Source of the DNA: Haloarcula halobia
Lineage (GTDB): Archaea > Halobacteriota > Halobacteria > Halobacteriales > Haloarculaceae
DNA: 64,000 bases
Direction: 5' to 3'
Assembly (NCBI RefSeq): GCF_029338255.1
Contig: NZ_CP119787.1
Span: forward strand, 186,001-250,000
A program made the translations under genes and the position numbers. The stretch's first letter is position 1; each line of letters starts with the position of its first letter. Of the stretch, positions 45,931 to 56,867 are shown one piece after another. A model generated the notes under the pieces. That model was not told where the DNA came from. It searched no databases and was given only the letters and a program-made list of their open reading frames with translations.

Positions 45931-46437
45931 ATGCCGGACGGATACCCGCAACCGGTTTTCCTCGACGCGACCGTCATCAGTAATTTCGCTAGTACGAACT
46001 TGATCGGGTTTATCGTCGACGTACGCGAAGCACCAGTCGTGACACCCGCAGTCCGTGACGAAATCGAACAGGGGGTCGATTTCGGCCACGAGTATCAGAC
46101 CAGCGCCGTCGATGCGTTCGACGGCGGACTGACAGTCAGTGGCGTTCCACCCGAAACAGGTGGGGAGAGTCTCGGTAAACGACTCGATCCAGGCGAGACA
46201 GAAGCGTTGCGGGGAGCATTTGAACAAGACGGAACACTCGCCACTGACGGTCTCGCAGCACGCCATCTCGCGACGGAACTAGACGTACCCGTCACCGGAT
46301 CAGTCGGCCTTCTCGTTCTCGGCATCAAGCGCGAGTACGTCGACAGTGAAACTGCAGACGAGTGGATCGATATCTGGCGGAACGAACGCGGATACTACGC
46401 CCCCGTCGAGAGCGTCACCGAAGTACTAGACGAATAG
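45931..46437 (+). CDS. DUF3368 PIN-like domain protein (putative toxin)
   Basis: A 168-residue protein of the PIN-like DUF3368 family. The first acidic residue is in VFLDATVISNFAS, then VVTPAVRDEIEQG, LDPGETEALRGAFEQ and TLATDGLAARHLA supply further acidic residues of a metal-dependent RNase site. It ends with a helical tail. It starts directly at the stop codon of the UPF0175 gene. These proteins are thought to be VapC-like toxins, but few have been tested, and some such pairs have other roles. Confidence 0.85.
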   Translation: MPDGYPQPVFLDATVISNFASTNLIGFIVDVREAPVVTPAVRDEIEQGVDFGHEYQTSAVDAFDGGLTVSGVPPETGGESLGKRLDPGETEALRGAFEQDGTLATDGLAARHLATELDVPVTGSVGLLVLGIKREYVDSETADEWIDIWRNERGYYAPVESVTEVLDE

Positions 46438-46481
46438 AGCCACGACCTAGCGGGAACAGGATCAACGAATCGGCCCCAGTC

Positions 46482-47281
46482 ATGGACCTCAACAACGCAA
46501 AAATTCGGGAGACCTGTACCGACGCGGTGTTCGAGCGCGGGCAGGACTACCGCGACGAAGGGCACATCCAGCGAATTGAACGGTTTGGCGACGTGGTTAC
46601 AGCCGCGGTTCGAGGAACGAATCTGTACGACGTGACCGTCGATCTGAGCGAATACACCATCAATTCGCAGTGTACGTGTCCCTACGAGGGTACGGGCGAG
46701 TGTAAACACGTCGTCGCGGTGCTGCTGGACGTCGTCGCCGATCCGCCCCAAGACGAGAGCGAACGCGTCGAAATGGTTATTGAAGATGTCTCGTCCAACG
46801 ATCTACGCGCGTTCGTGCGCGATGCACTCGCCGAAAGCCCGAACCTGCGTGAGCAGTTCCTCGCACGGTTTGGCGACGGCGGCAAGTCGGTCGAAGCGTA
46901 CCGTGACGAGATCGAGGAGCTGTTCAACCAGCACACACAGCACTATCCAGTCGTCACGGAAGCCATCGACTTTTCTCACTTCTTCGAAGTAGCTGAGCAG
47001 TACCGCGAACGCGAGCGCTACCGGGCGGCCGCGACCGTCTACCGTGCCTGTTCGAAGGAATCGACGACAACCACGACCGCATCGATGCCGCATACGACCA
47101 CTACGCGAAGACCTTACGTTCTGCGCTCGATGAATACGTCGACTGCGTGCTCGCTGCCGACCCAAGCGACGACGAATTCGAACAATACGCCGGCGCACTC
47201 GAAGCTCAGTCAATGTCCGAACCGCGAATCAACGAGGAGCAGTTCCGACGTGCGTTCGACGCCCTCGAAGAGAGACGATGA
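46482..47281 (+). pseudogene. SWIM zinc-finger protein gene with a one-base frameshift
   Basis: From ATG 46482 the frame codes for a SWIM-domain protein: RETCTDAVFERGQDYRDEG, then the zinc motif CTCPYEGTGECKHVVAVLL (CxCxnCxH) and acidic helices to RAAATVYRAC near 47050. There the frame becomes low-complexity Thr/Ser text and runs over the next gene in antisense. Adding one base in GCCTGTTC (47046-47053) restores ALFEGIDDNHDRIDAAY and further helices to TGA 47279-47281. The restored protein is about 266 residues. Other SWIM proteins bind DNA or proteins and several assist recombination. This may be a real mutation or a sequence error. Confidence 0.75.
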
Positions 47282-47283
47282 CC

Positions 47284-47715
47284 TTACTCGGTCCAGAAAG
47301 CCCGCTGTCGATCATCGATTTCGCCGAGGACCATCGACAGCGCGTCACGCCATTCCTCCGGATGTGACGCGTCGTCGCCGGGTGTTCGCGCGTCAGGACC
47401 CGGGTGAACGTGATCGCGAGTGTTGTGATCCGAGGGATGCCGATCCCATCGGTAGTCAAACGCGCCATCCCCGAGCTCTTCGTGGTAATGTAGCGAAAAG
47501 TCCCCGTTCTCGAACCACACGATCTCAAGGCGAGCACTCTGCACACGCTGCGGATAGAATCCGGAATCGTAGCGACAGACGATGCGATCCGGTGCGAATT
47601 CTGGTTGGATTTCGATCCCAGTGAAGCGATCGTCGGTAGCGAATCGCTCCGCGATGATGTTCAGACGGGCGAAGTCGATCGGTGTACCGCTGACGTCGTC
47701 CCTTCCGCCGCTCAT
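47284..47715 (-). CDS. TumE-like (DUF6516) protein, putative toxin
   Basis: A 143-residue protein. The middle reads SARLEIVWFENGDFSLHYHE, then FDYRWDRHPSDHNTRDHVHP; the block of aromatic and His residues with RWDRHP and HxHP is the pattern I associate with the TumE/DUF6516 toxin family. Its ATG overlaps the stop of the upstream regulator-like gene by 4 nt (47712-47715), so the two are co-translated, as expected for toxin-antitoxin pairs. It converges with the frameshifted SWIM gene, whose restored stop lies 3 nt away. Function is inferred only. Confidence 0.7.
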   Translation of the reverse strand: MSGGRDDVSGTPIDFARLNIIAERFATDDRFTGIEIQPEFAPDRIVCRYDSGFYPQRVQSARLEIVWFENGDFSLHYHEELGDGAFDYRWDRHPSDHNTRDHVHPGPDARTPGDDASHPEEWRDALSMVLGEIDDRQRAFWTE

Positions 47716-48287
47716 GCGACAGGGCGCTGCCCGCCAGCGCCGTCCGTGTCAGTCTGCAATGCCCGTTCGAAAAGAGAAATTCGGCGGCGCGTCGTCTTCC
47801 ACGCTGACACCTCCCGCCACACCGCCTCGACAGAACGATCGGTGTCAGTTGCGTGTGCAACGATCGCTACTGCGTCCGGAAATTTGACATCGAACTCCTC
47901 CGCAAACGACTCATCACGCTCCACTGCGTCTTCGAGGAAGACGAGGAGCTCGTCGTCGTCGTACTGGTTCCGGAGCTGTTGGACACGCCGCCAATTCAGG
48001 TACTCCTGATTCCGTTCGTACGTCGCGGGAGAGTCTGTGACCTGCGTGACGATCCCCATGCGTTCGAACCACGCTAAATACTCACGGGCAGCGTCCACCC
48101 CGTGTCCCGCGAGATCAGCAACCTCACCTGCAGTCGCGGGGCTGTCCAGTCCGAGCACGGCATCGAAGAAGTCGTCCCGGGTGCGGTCTCCAGAAACGAG
48201 TTCTTCCGGAGGGACGAGGTCGTCGAACTCTGGCGCGTCCCGACGCTCGTCTGAATCTGCCTTTAGTTCGGTACGTGGGTCGTCCAT
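47712..48287 (-). CDS. Winged-helix regulator-like protein, putative antitoxin partner
   Basis: A 191-residue acidic protein. An N-terminal disordered part leads to a winged-helix region (SPATAGEVADLAGHGVDAAR, EYLAWFERMGIVTQVTDSPA), then a long helix (LNWRRVQQLRNQYDDDELLV) and a C-terminal domain. This is the layout of haloarchaeal DUF7342-type proteins. ATG 48287 is supported by GATTTATCC on the minus strand about 27 nt upstream. It overlaps the TumE-like gene downstream and should be the DNA-binding antitoxin or regulator of that pair. Confidence 0.78.
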   Translation of the reverse strand: MDDPRTELKADSDERRDAPEFDDLVPPEELVSGDRTRDDFFDAVLGLDSPATAGEVADLAGHGVDAAREYLAWFERMGIVTQVTDSPATYERNQEYLNWRRVQQLRNQYDDDELLVFLEDAVERDESFAEEFDVKFPDAVAIVAHATDTDRSVEAVWREVSAWKTTRRRISLFERALQTDTDGAGGQRPVA

Positions 48288-48463
48288 ACTAGAGACACGT
48301 TCCCCTAGCGGGATAAATCTTTTCGCGGGCGGGATATTCCGAAAATATGGTTTCAAAACAGGCTAGTAGCCAGCGTGATCACACTGTCCGATCTCCGAGA
48401 AGTTGAGACCAGAGAAGAAACGTGCCAAGACAAGGTCGTCTTGGGCTTTAGGGTACCGTTGAG

Positions 48464-48539
48464 AGCCAAGGGCCGGATTTGAACCGGCGATGGGCGGCTC
48501 TGCAGGCCGCTGCGTTAGGCCGGACTCTGCCACCTTGGC
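48464..48539 (-). tRNA. tRNA-Cys (anticodon GCA)
   Basis: On the minus strand the acceptor stem GCCAAGG pairs with CCTTGGC, with discriminator U. The anticodon arm GGCCTGCAGAGCC shows anticodon GCA, and the T-arm contains GGTTCAAATCC. D-arm and variable loop are of normal size. No intron is seen and CCA is not encoded. It lies downstream of the rRNA operon on the same strand. Confidence 0.95.
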
Positions 48540-48585
48540 GCACTCATCAGTAGTCGAGTCGCTCGCTTAAGGCTAGCGAATTCGA

Positions 48586-48841
48586 CTAGCCCTCGCCTTC
48601 CGATTGCCCCGGTTCGTCGACGCCCGCAACGGGGACGACGTTGAGAATCGACGACCGCACGTCTTCGACGAGTCGAAGCGCTCGTCGGGGACCCGCTCGA
48701 GTAATTCGGCCAGCGGTTCGTCACCGTCGGCATAGACGAGCTGGACGTCGTCGAACTGCTCGTGTACGTCGGTTTTCGAGAGCGGAAAGTCGCGGTCCCG
48801 ACCAGCGAGTCCAGTTCGTTCAGTTTGACGGTGCGAGTCAT
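48586..48841 (-). pseudogene. DUF5789-family small protein gene with two frameshifts
   Basis: ATG 48841 begins TRTVKLNELDSLVG. One base later the protein-like text moves to another frame: RDFPLSKTDVHEQFDDVQLV, YADGDEPLAELLERVPDERF. A second shift near 48670 leads to SSILNVVPVAGVDEPGQSEG and stop TAG at 48586-48588. The opening MTRxVKLxEL and the ending PGQSEGEG are the hallmarks of the haloarchaeal DUF5789 family, whose function is unknown. As written no single frame codes the protein. It lies between tRNA-Cys and the 5S terminator hairpin. Confidence 0.7.
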
Positions 48842-48941
48842 AGACGACGTTGGACCTCCAGGCGCTTGGTTACCTATCGCCTATCTGCGCCTGGCCGTGG
48901 GTAAGCGCTGTGGGTCCTGACGCTGATCTGTATATGAAAAG

Positions 48942-48981
48942 AGCCCTCGCGGAGAGTCGGTGATGACTCTCTGCGAGGGCT
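48942..48981 (-). terminator. Long hairpin plus T-run downstream of 5S rRNA
   Basis: On the minus strand AGCCCTCGCAGAGAGTC and GACTCTCCGCGAGGGCT form a 17-bp stem with one mismatch and a 6-nt loop, followed at once by CTTTTC. It lies 14 nt after the 5S 3' end. It looks like an intrinsic terminator or a processing stem that ends the rRNA transcript. Confidence 0.7.
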
Positions 48982-48995
48982 GAAAGTATGAGTGG

Positions 48996-49117
48996 TCGGC
49001 GGCGAACCGAGTTTCCCAGAGGCTCGCGCACTCCAGTACTCACCGGAACGCTGGCGGGCTTATCTTCCGTGTTCGGGATGGGTACGGGAGGCAACCCCGC
49101 CGCTATGGCCGCCTTAA
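48996..49117 (-). rRNA. 5S ribosomal RNA
   Basis: About 122 nt. The minus strand begins TTAAGGCGGCCATAGCGGCG and has the conserved CCCGTACCCATCCCGAACAC loop, ending with GGTTCGCCGCCGACC, whose last bases pair with the start. Length and loops match Haloarcula 5S. Last gene of the rRNA operon; ends are given to within a few bases. Confidence 0.95.
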
Positions 49118-49237
49118 CGCCGAGTCACGGAGTCGAACCGTGATGATACCGGTCTCGGTCGGTCCTAGAACCGTGTGTCCGTGCGATCCAGTTTGCGCCT
49201 GGACTCGTTCAAATACTCTCGACGAGTCACAGTGCGT

Positions 49238-52156
<2,919 letters not shown>

Positions 52157-52370
52157 CGTCAATTGTGACTCGTTGAACTGTAGTTGAACGAGTCCAGTGG
52201 ACGCCTGGATCGCACGTACACACGGTTTCATTCTCGCCCCCAAGGTGGGAGAGGTGGGCGAGTCGACCCTTCCCAACCGCGGTTTCACCCGGGTTGGTGC
52301 ATCAGTCGTCGTACCAGTCCCGAATCCCGTCCCACACTTAAGGGGAGCGATTCGGGGCCGGCACGTCGTA

Positions 52371-52442
52371 TGGACCCACTGGGATTCGAACCCAGGGCCT
52401 CCGCCTTGCAAAGGCGGCGCTCTCCCGCTGAGCTATGGGCCC
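52371..52442 (-). tRNA. tRNA-Ala (anticodon TGC) in the 16S-23S spacer
   Basis: Minus strand GGGCCCATAGCTCAGCGGGA through the anticodon stem GCCTTTGCAAGGC to GGTTCGAATCCCAGTGGG. Acceptor GGGCCCA pairs with TGGGTCC with one G-U pair. The tRNA-Ala(UGC) between 16S and 23S is typical of euryarchaeal operons. No intron; CCA not encoded. Confidence 0.97.
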
Positions 52443-52547
52443 GGCAGATCCGCATTCGTTAGCCCTGATAGTTCTTAGGTGCTCGGTCGGCGACAGTCCT
52501 CGAACCCCGTGTAAGGTGGGCTGGGGCAGTGCCCCAGTCCCGTTCTG

Positions 52548-54018
<1,471 letters not shown>

Positions 54019-54206
54019 GTATCCCGGCACAATGCCGGGGGGTTAGGCGGGTCACACCCACTGTGGGGTGTGGTCGCTATCGAAGGGTGTTCGAGGACAC
54101 TCGCCGACCGAGTGTCACCGAACTATCAGGGCTAACATCAGATTCCATCTTGACGGCGGACCGCAGGGGTGGAATCCTCATGTACTCCGGACCTGTTCGT
54201 TACGTC

Positions 54207-54230
54207 GTAGCCATCTTAAAGGCTTCGAGT
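54207..54230 (-). promoter_or_regulatory. rRNA promoter repeat 1 (nearest to 16S)
   Basis: Minus strand CTCGAAGCCTTTAAGATGGC. It shares the TTCGA/GCC-TTTAAG core with three further copies upstream and lies about 190 nt before 16S. The core resembles known haloarchaeal rRNA promoters (TTCGA-n-TTAAGT). Confidence 0.55.
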
Positions 54231-54320
54231 CACGCCGGCGAGTCGACCTCGCCGCGGTCCGATCGTGGACGGGTTTCGGTGGCCCCGACCAGGCCTCGTT
54301 CGCGTTCAATCCGAGTGCCC

Positions 54321-54342
54321 TGTTACACTTAAGGGCATCGGA
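54321..54342 (-). promoter_or_regulatory. rRNA promoter repeat 2
   Basis: Minus strand TCCGATGCCCTTAAGTGTAA. TTAAGTGTAAC is the TATA-like core and TCCGATGCC the upstream part shared with copy 3. Confidence 0.6.
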
Positions 54343-54403
54343 ACGGAGCTCGCGTCGGAACCGCCCGACGCGAATCGCCTTCGCGTTTGCATCCGAACGC
54401 CCT

Positions 54404-54424
54404 GATGTAGTTAAGGGCAACGGA
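54404..54424 (-). promoter_or_regulatory. rRNA promoter repeat 3
   Basis: Minus strand CGTTGCCCTTAACTACATCA. It has the same GCCCTTAA core as copy 2 and lies about 83 nt farther upstream. Confidence 0.55.
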
Positions 54425-54486
54425 TGCCGTCCGACCTGGCGGGGGGGCGTCGCCCCGCGCCACGTTCGCATTCGATTCCGATGGCA

Positions 54487-54509
54487 GTGTCACACTTAAC
54501 CCCGTCGAA
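54487..54509 (-). promoter_or_regulatory. rRNA promoter repeat 4 (farthest upstream)
   Basis: Minus strand TTCGACGGGGTTAAGTGTGA, the closest match to the TTCGACG-n-TTAAGTGT element of published halobacterial rRNA promoters. Confidence 0.65.
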
Positions 54510-54864
54510 CCGGACCGGCTTCGGCACGCGATTACACGGGGGAGGGAGTCCCACGCGGTCGCTGGTGACCCGCCGGGGCCGACCGCCTCGTGCACTGCAG
54601 GCCGGCCGGTGGGACGCTGCCGCGGTCCGGCCCCTGAGTATTCAGCGTCCGGGGAGGCACGGAGCGGGTGTGGTGGGGCAGTGAGCGTCGCGCGCGCTGC
54701 GCGCGAGGAGAGGAGCATCCGAGGGCGAGCGCAGAGACGCCGGTGCCACACGAGACGAAACACTGCCGGGACCGGGCGGTGCCCCTCGCCGCCTGCTGGA
54801 AACCACGACGTCGTCACTGCCTGTGATTGCGCTGTCGGAAAAGACTCGTCCGGAACGGATGGGT
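54510..54864 (+). other. GC-rich interval upstream of the rRNA promoters, no gene seen
   Basis: 355 nt between the farthest rRNA promoter repeat and the 3' end of the MC1 gene. Open frames exist on both strands because of the high GC, but they are rich in Arg and Pro and not haloarchaeal in character. I see a small self-complementary stretch GCGCGCGCTGCGCGCG near 54691 and nothing else. Confidence 0.5.
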
Positions 54865-55173
54865 CTAGATGTCGTCGAGGTGTTCGACCCCCTGCTTCGA
54901 GACGTTCCCCTTCGTGATGTCGCCGGGCATCCAGTCGGGCTTGTCGTCGGGGGCCTCCTCCACCCAGGCCCACGCCTCGTAGATGTGGACCTTGTGTGTC
55001 CCCTTCTCGCGGAGTCGAATCTCCTGGCGCTCGGCCGCCTCCTCACTGCTTGCGGGTTCGAGCCGGCGGGCCGCCTTCAGTGCGGCCTGTCGGGGTGTCC
55101 CCCCAGAGAAGACGCTCGATTCGTTGCCATCCTCACGGAGCGCAAAGTTGCGCTTATCACTGTCACGTGCCAT
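54865..55173 (-). CDS. Chromosomal protein MC1
   Basis: A 102-residue protein of the MC1 family: KRNFALREDGNESSVFSGGT, PRQAALKAARRL, IRLREKGTHKVHIYEAWAW and KPDWMPGDITKGNVSKQGVE. MC1 is a monomeric DNA-bending chromatin protein of methanogens and halophiles. ATG 55173 begins MARDSDKRNF; GGAG about 11 nt upstream could be its ribosome-binding site, and a TATA-like TATATTTATG lies near 55215. It faces the rRNA operon from upstream on the same strand. Confidence 0.92.
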   Translation of the reverse strand: MARDSDKRNFALREDGNESSVFSGGTPRQAALKAARRLEPASSEEAAERQEIRLREKGTHKVHIYEAWAWVEEAPDDKPDWMPGDITKGNVSKQGVEHLDDI

Positions 55174-55254
55174 GGTTTTCACCGCTCCATGTCAACTCAA
55201 CACATGACCGAACATAAATATACCCCCGGATTCGCCGGTCCTGCTGCGGTACTG

Positions 55255-55261
55255 TTATATA
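55255..55261 (+). promoter_or_regulatory. TATA box upstream of the AbrB-like gene
   Basis: TTATATA predicts transcription from about 55284, inside the hairpin at 55281-55306 and some 125 nt before the AbrB-like coding region. It implies an unusually long leader for a haloarchaeal mRNA. A second TATA-like TTAAGTGTA is near 55369. Confidence 0.45.
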
Positions 55262-55280
55262 CCAGAAACCGACAGGATGG

Positions 55281-55306
55281 AATCGCCCCCCCTGAAGCGG
55301 GCGATT
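55281..55306 (+). other. Hairpin in the leader of the AbrB-like gene
   Basis: AATCGCCC and GGGCGATT form a perfect 8-bp stem around CCCCTGAAGC. It lies at the predicted transcription start, so it would be at the very 5' end of the RNA, or it could be a protein-binding site in DNA. Confidence 0.4.
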
Positions 55307-55410
55307 CTGACGGGGTCGCTCGCTCGCGCGCGCCGGTTCGAGGCGGTGGAGCGGCGTGGCACGGTAGACTTAAGTGTATCCTGCAGCGAAGCACCGTGTA
55401 GGATAGCTCG

Positions 55411-55609
55411 ATGGTGCGAAAAAAGAAGCTTCAGCCCGAGTGGCGCCAAAGACGAAGACGGCGAGTACCACAACGTACACATCAACATCCACGAAGACGA
55501 ACTCGCAGTCGCCGGCATGGAGATCGGCGACGAAGTGTTCGTCCGGGTGCGTGACAACAAGATCATCATCCAGAAGGCCGACCCCGACGAGGTCGAGCAC
55601 GACTTCTGA
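55411..55609 (+). CDS. AbrB/SpoVT-like small DNA-binding protein, apparent frameshift after codon 7
   Basis: The body SPSGAKDEDGEYHNVHINIH, EDELAVAGMEIGDEVFVRVR and DNKIIIQKADPDEVEHDF is a swapped-hairpin AbrB-like domain and ends at TGA 55607-55609. Its natural beginning is ATG 55411 (MVRKKKL), but that lies one base out of frame: removing one C from CTTCAGC (55429-55435) gives MVRKKKLSPSGAKDEDG, a 65-residue protein. Read strictly, the body is open only from ATG 55277, which adds about 45 residues of unlike composition. So either the sequence has one extra base, the gene is broken, or the start is unusual. Probable role: transcription regulator. Confidence 0.7.
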
Positions 55610-55652
55610 CGCCGGTGTTCTCGCTCGAATGACCTGACGACGATACGCCCCT

Positions 55653-56705
55653 ATGAGACCCTACGATATCGCCAGACCGCTCCTCTTTCGGCTCCCGGCA
55701 GAGACCGCCAACGGCGCGGTCCACCGCCTGCTCGAGACGGTCGACGGGACGCCGGTCGCGACCGCGATGGCGCGTCGATACACCGTCGCTGACGACCGCC
55801 TGACCGTCGCGGCGATGGGGCAGTCCTTCGACAACCCCGTCGGCGTCGCCGCCGGGTTCGACAAGAACGCGACGATTCCGACCGTGCTGGCGTCGCTCGG
55901 CTTCGGGTTCGCCGAGGTCGGCGGCGTCACGGCCGAGCCACAGTCCGGCAACGCCCGCCCGCGGATGTTCCGCCTGCGCGAGGACGAGGCCATCATCAAC
56001 CGGATGGGGCTGAACAACGACGGCGCGGACGTCGTCGGTCAGCGCCTGGCGAACACCGACGCGCCGTTCCCCGTCGGCGTCAACATCGCCAAGAGCGAGC
56101 ACGTCGACACCGGAGCGGCCCCGGAAGACTACCGCTATACCTACGAGCGGGTCGCCGAGGGCGGGGACTTCTTCGTCGTCAACGTCTCCTGTCCCAACTC
56201 CCAGGGCTTCGAGGAACTCCAGAACCGCGACGCGATGGCGGCCATCTTCACCGAACTCCAGGACGCCGGTGCGGCACCGCTCCTGGTGAAGCTCTCCCCG
56301 GACCTCCCCGACCCGGCCGTCGAGGACGCCTTAGAGCTCGTGACCGACCTGGGCCTCGACGGCGTCGTCGCGACCAACACCACGATGGACCGCCCGGCCA
56401 GTCTGCGCTCGTCCAACCGGGTCGAGCAGGGCGGCCTCTCGGGGAAGCCGATCGAGGACCGAGCGACCAGCATGGTCCGGTTCGTCGCCGAACGCGTCGA
56501 CGTGCCCGTGATCGGCGTCGGCGGCGTCTCGACGGCCGAGGGGGCCTACCGCAAGATTCGTGCCGGCGCCTCGCTGGTCCAGCTGTACACCGGCCTCGTC
56601 TACCGCGGACCGTCTATCGCCCGCGACATCAACGAGGGGCTGCTCGAACTGCTCGACGACGACGGCTTCGACAGCGTCGAGGACGCAATCGGTGCGGACC
56701 TGTAG
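55653..56705 (+). CDS. pyrD: Dihydroorotate dehydrogenase (quinone), class 2
   Basis: A 350-residue class 2 enzyme. It has the N-terminal membrane-associating helices (RPLLFRLPAETANGAVHRLL), PVGVAAGFDKNAT, GFAEVGGVTAEPQ and NRMGLNNDG for FMN and orotate. NVSCPNSQGFEELQ holds the catalytic Ser region, followed by LVKLSPDL, VVATNTT and GVGGVSTAEGAYRKIRAGA. It oxidises dihydroorotate to orotate in pyrimidine synthesis and passes electrons to quinone. It is monocistronic and convergent with the pheS-pheT operon. Confidence 0.95.
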   Translation: MRPYDIARPLLFRLPAETANGAVHRLLETVDGTPVATAMARRYTVADDRLTVAAMGQSFDNPVGVAAGFDKNATIPTVLASLGFGFAEVGGVTAEPQSGNARPRMFRLREDEAIINRMGLNNDGADVVGQRLANTDAPFPVGVNIAKSEHVDTGAAPEDYRYTYERVAEGGDFFVVNVSCPNSQGFEELQNRDAMAAIFTELQDAGAAPLLVKLSPDLPDPAVEDALELVTDLGLDGVVATNTTMDRPASLRSSNRVEQGGLSGKPIEDRATSMVRFVAERVDVPVIGVGGVSTAEGAYRKIRAGASLVQLYTGLVYRGPSIARDINEGLLELLDDDGFDSVEDAIGADL

Positions 56706-56867
56706 CGGGAACGTTGAAGATGCGGGTGGGCGAACGGCCGGCGTGGCCGAGACACCTCGCCAGTTGCACATCGCGTCGTGGGACGACCGTTTTCTCGCGA
56801 GGTTGCTCGAGTCGTCCCGGTCGGGACCGTCCTCGCCGGATACGCGTAGCGTCCCAGTGCGTGTTGA

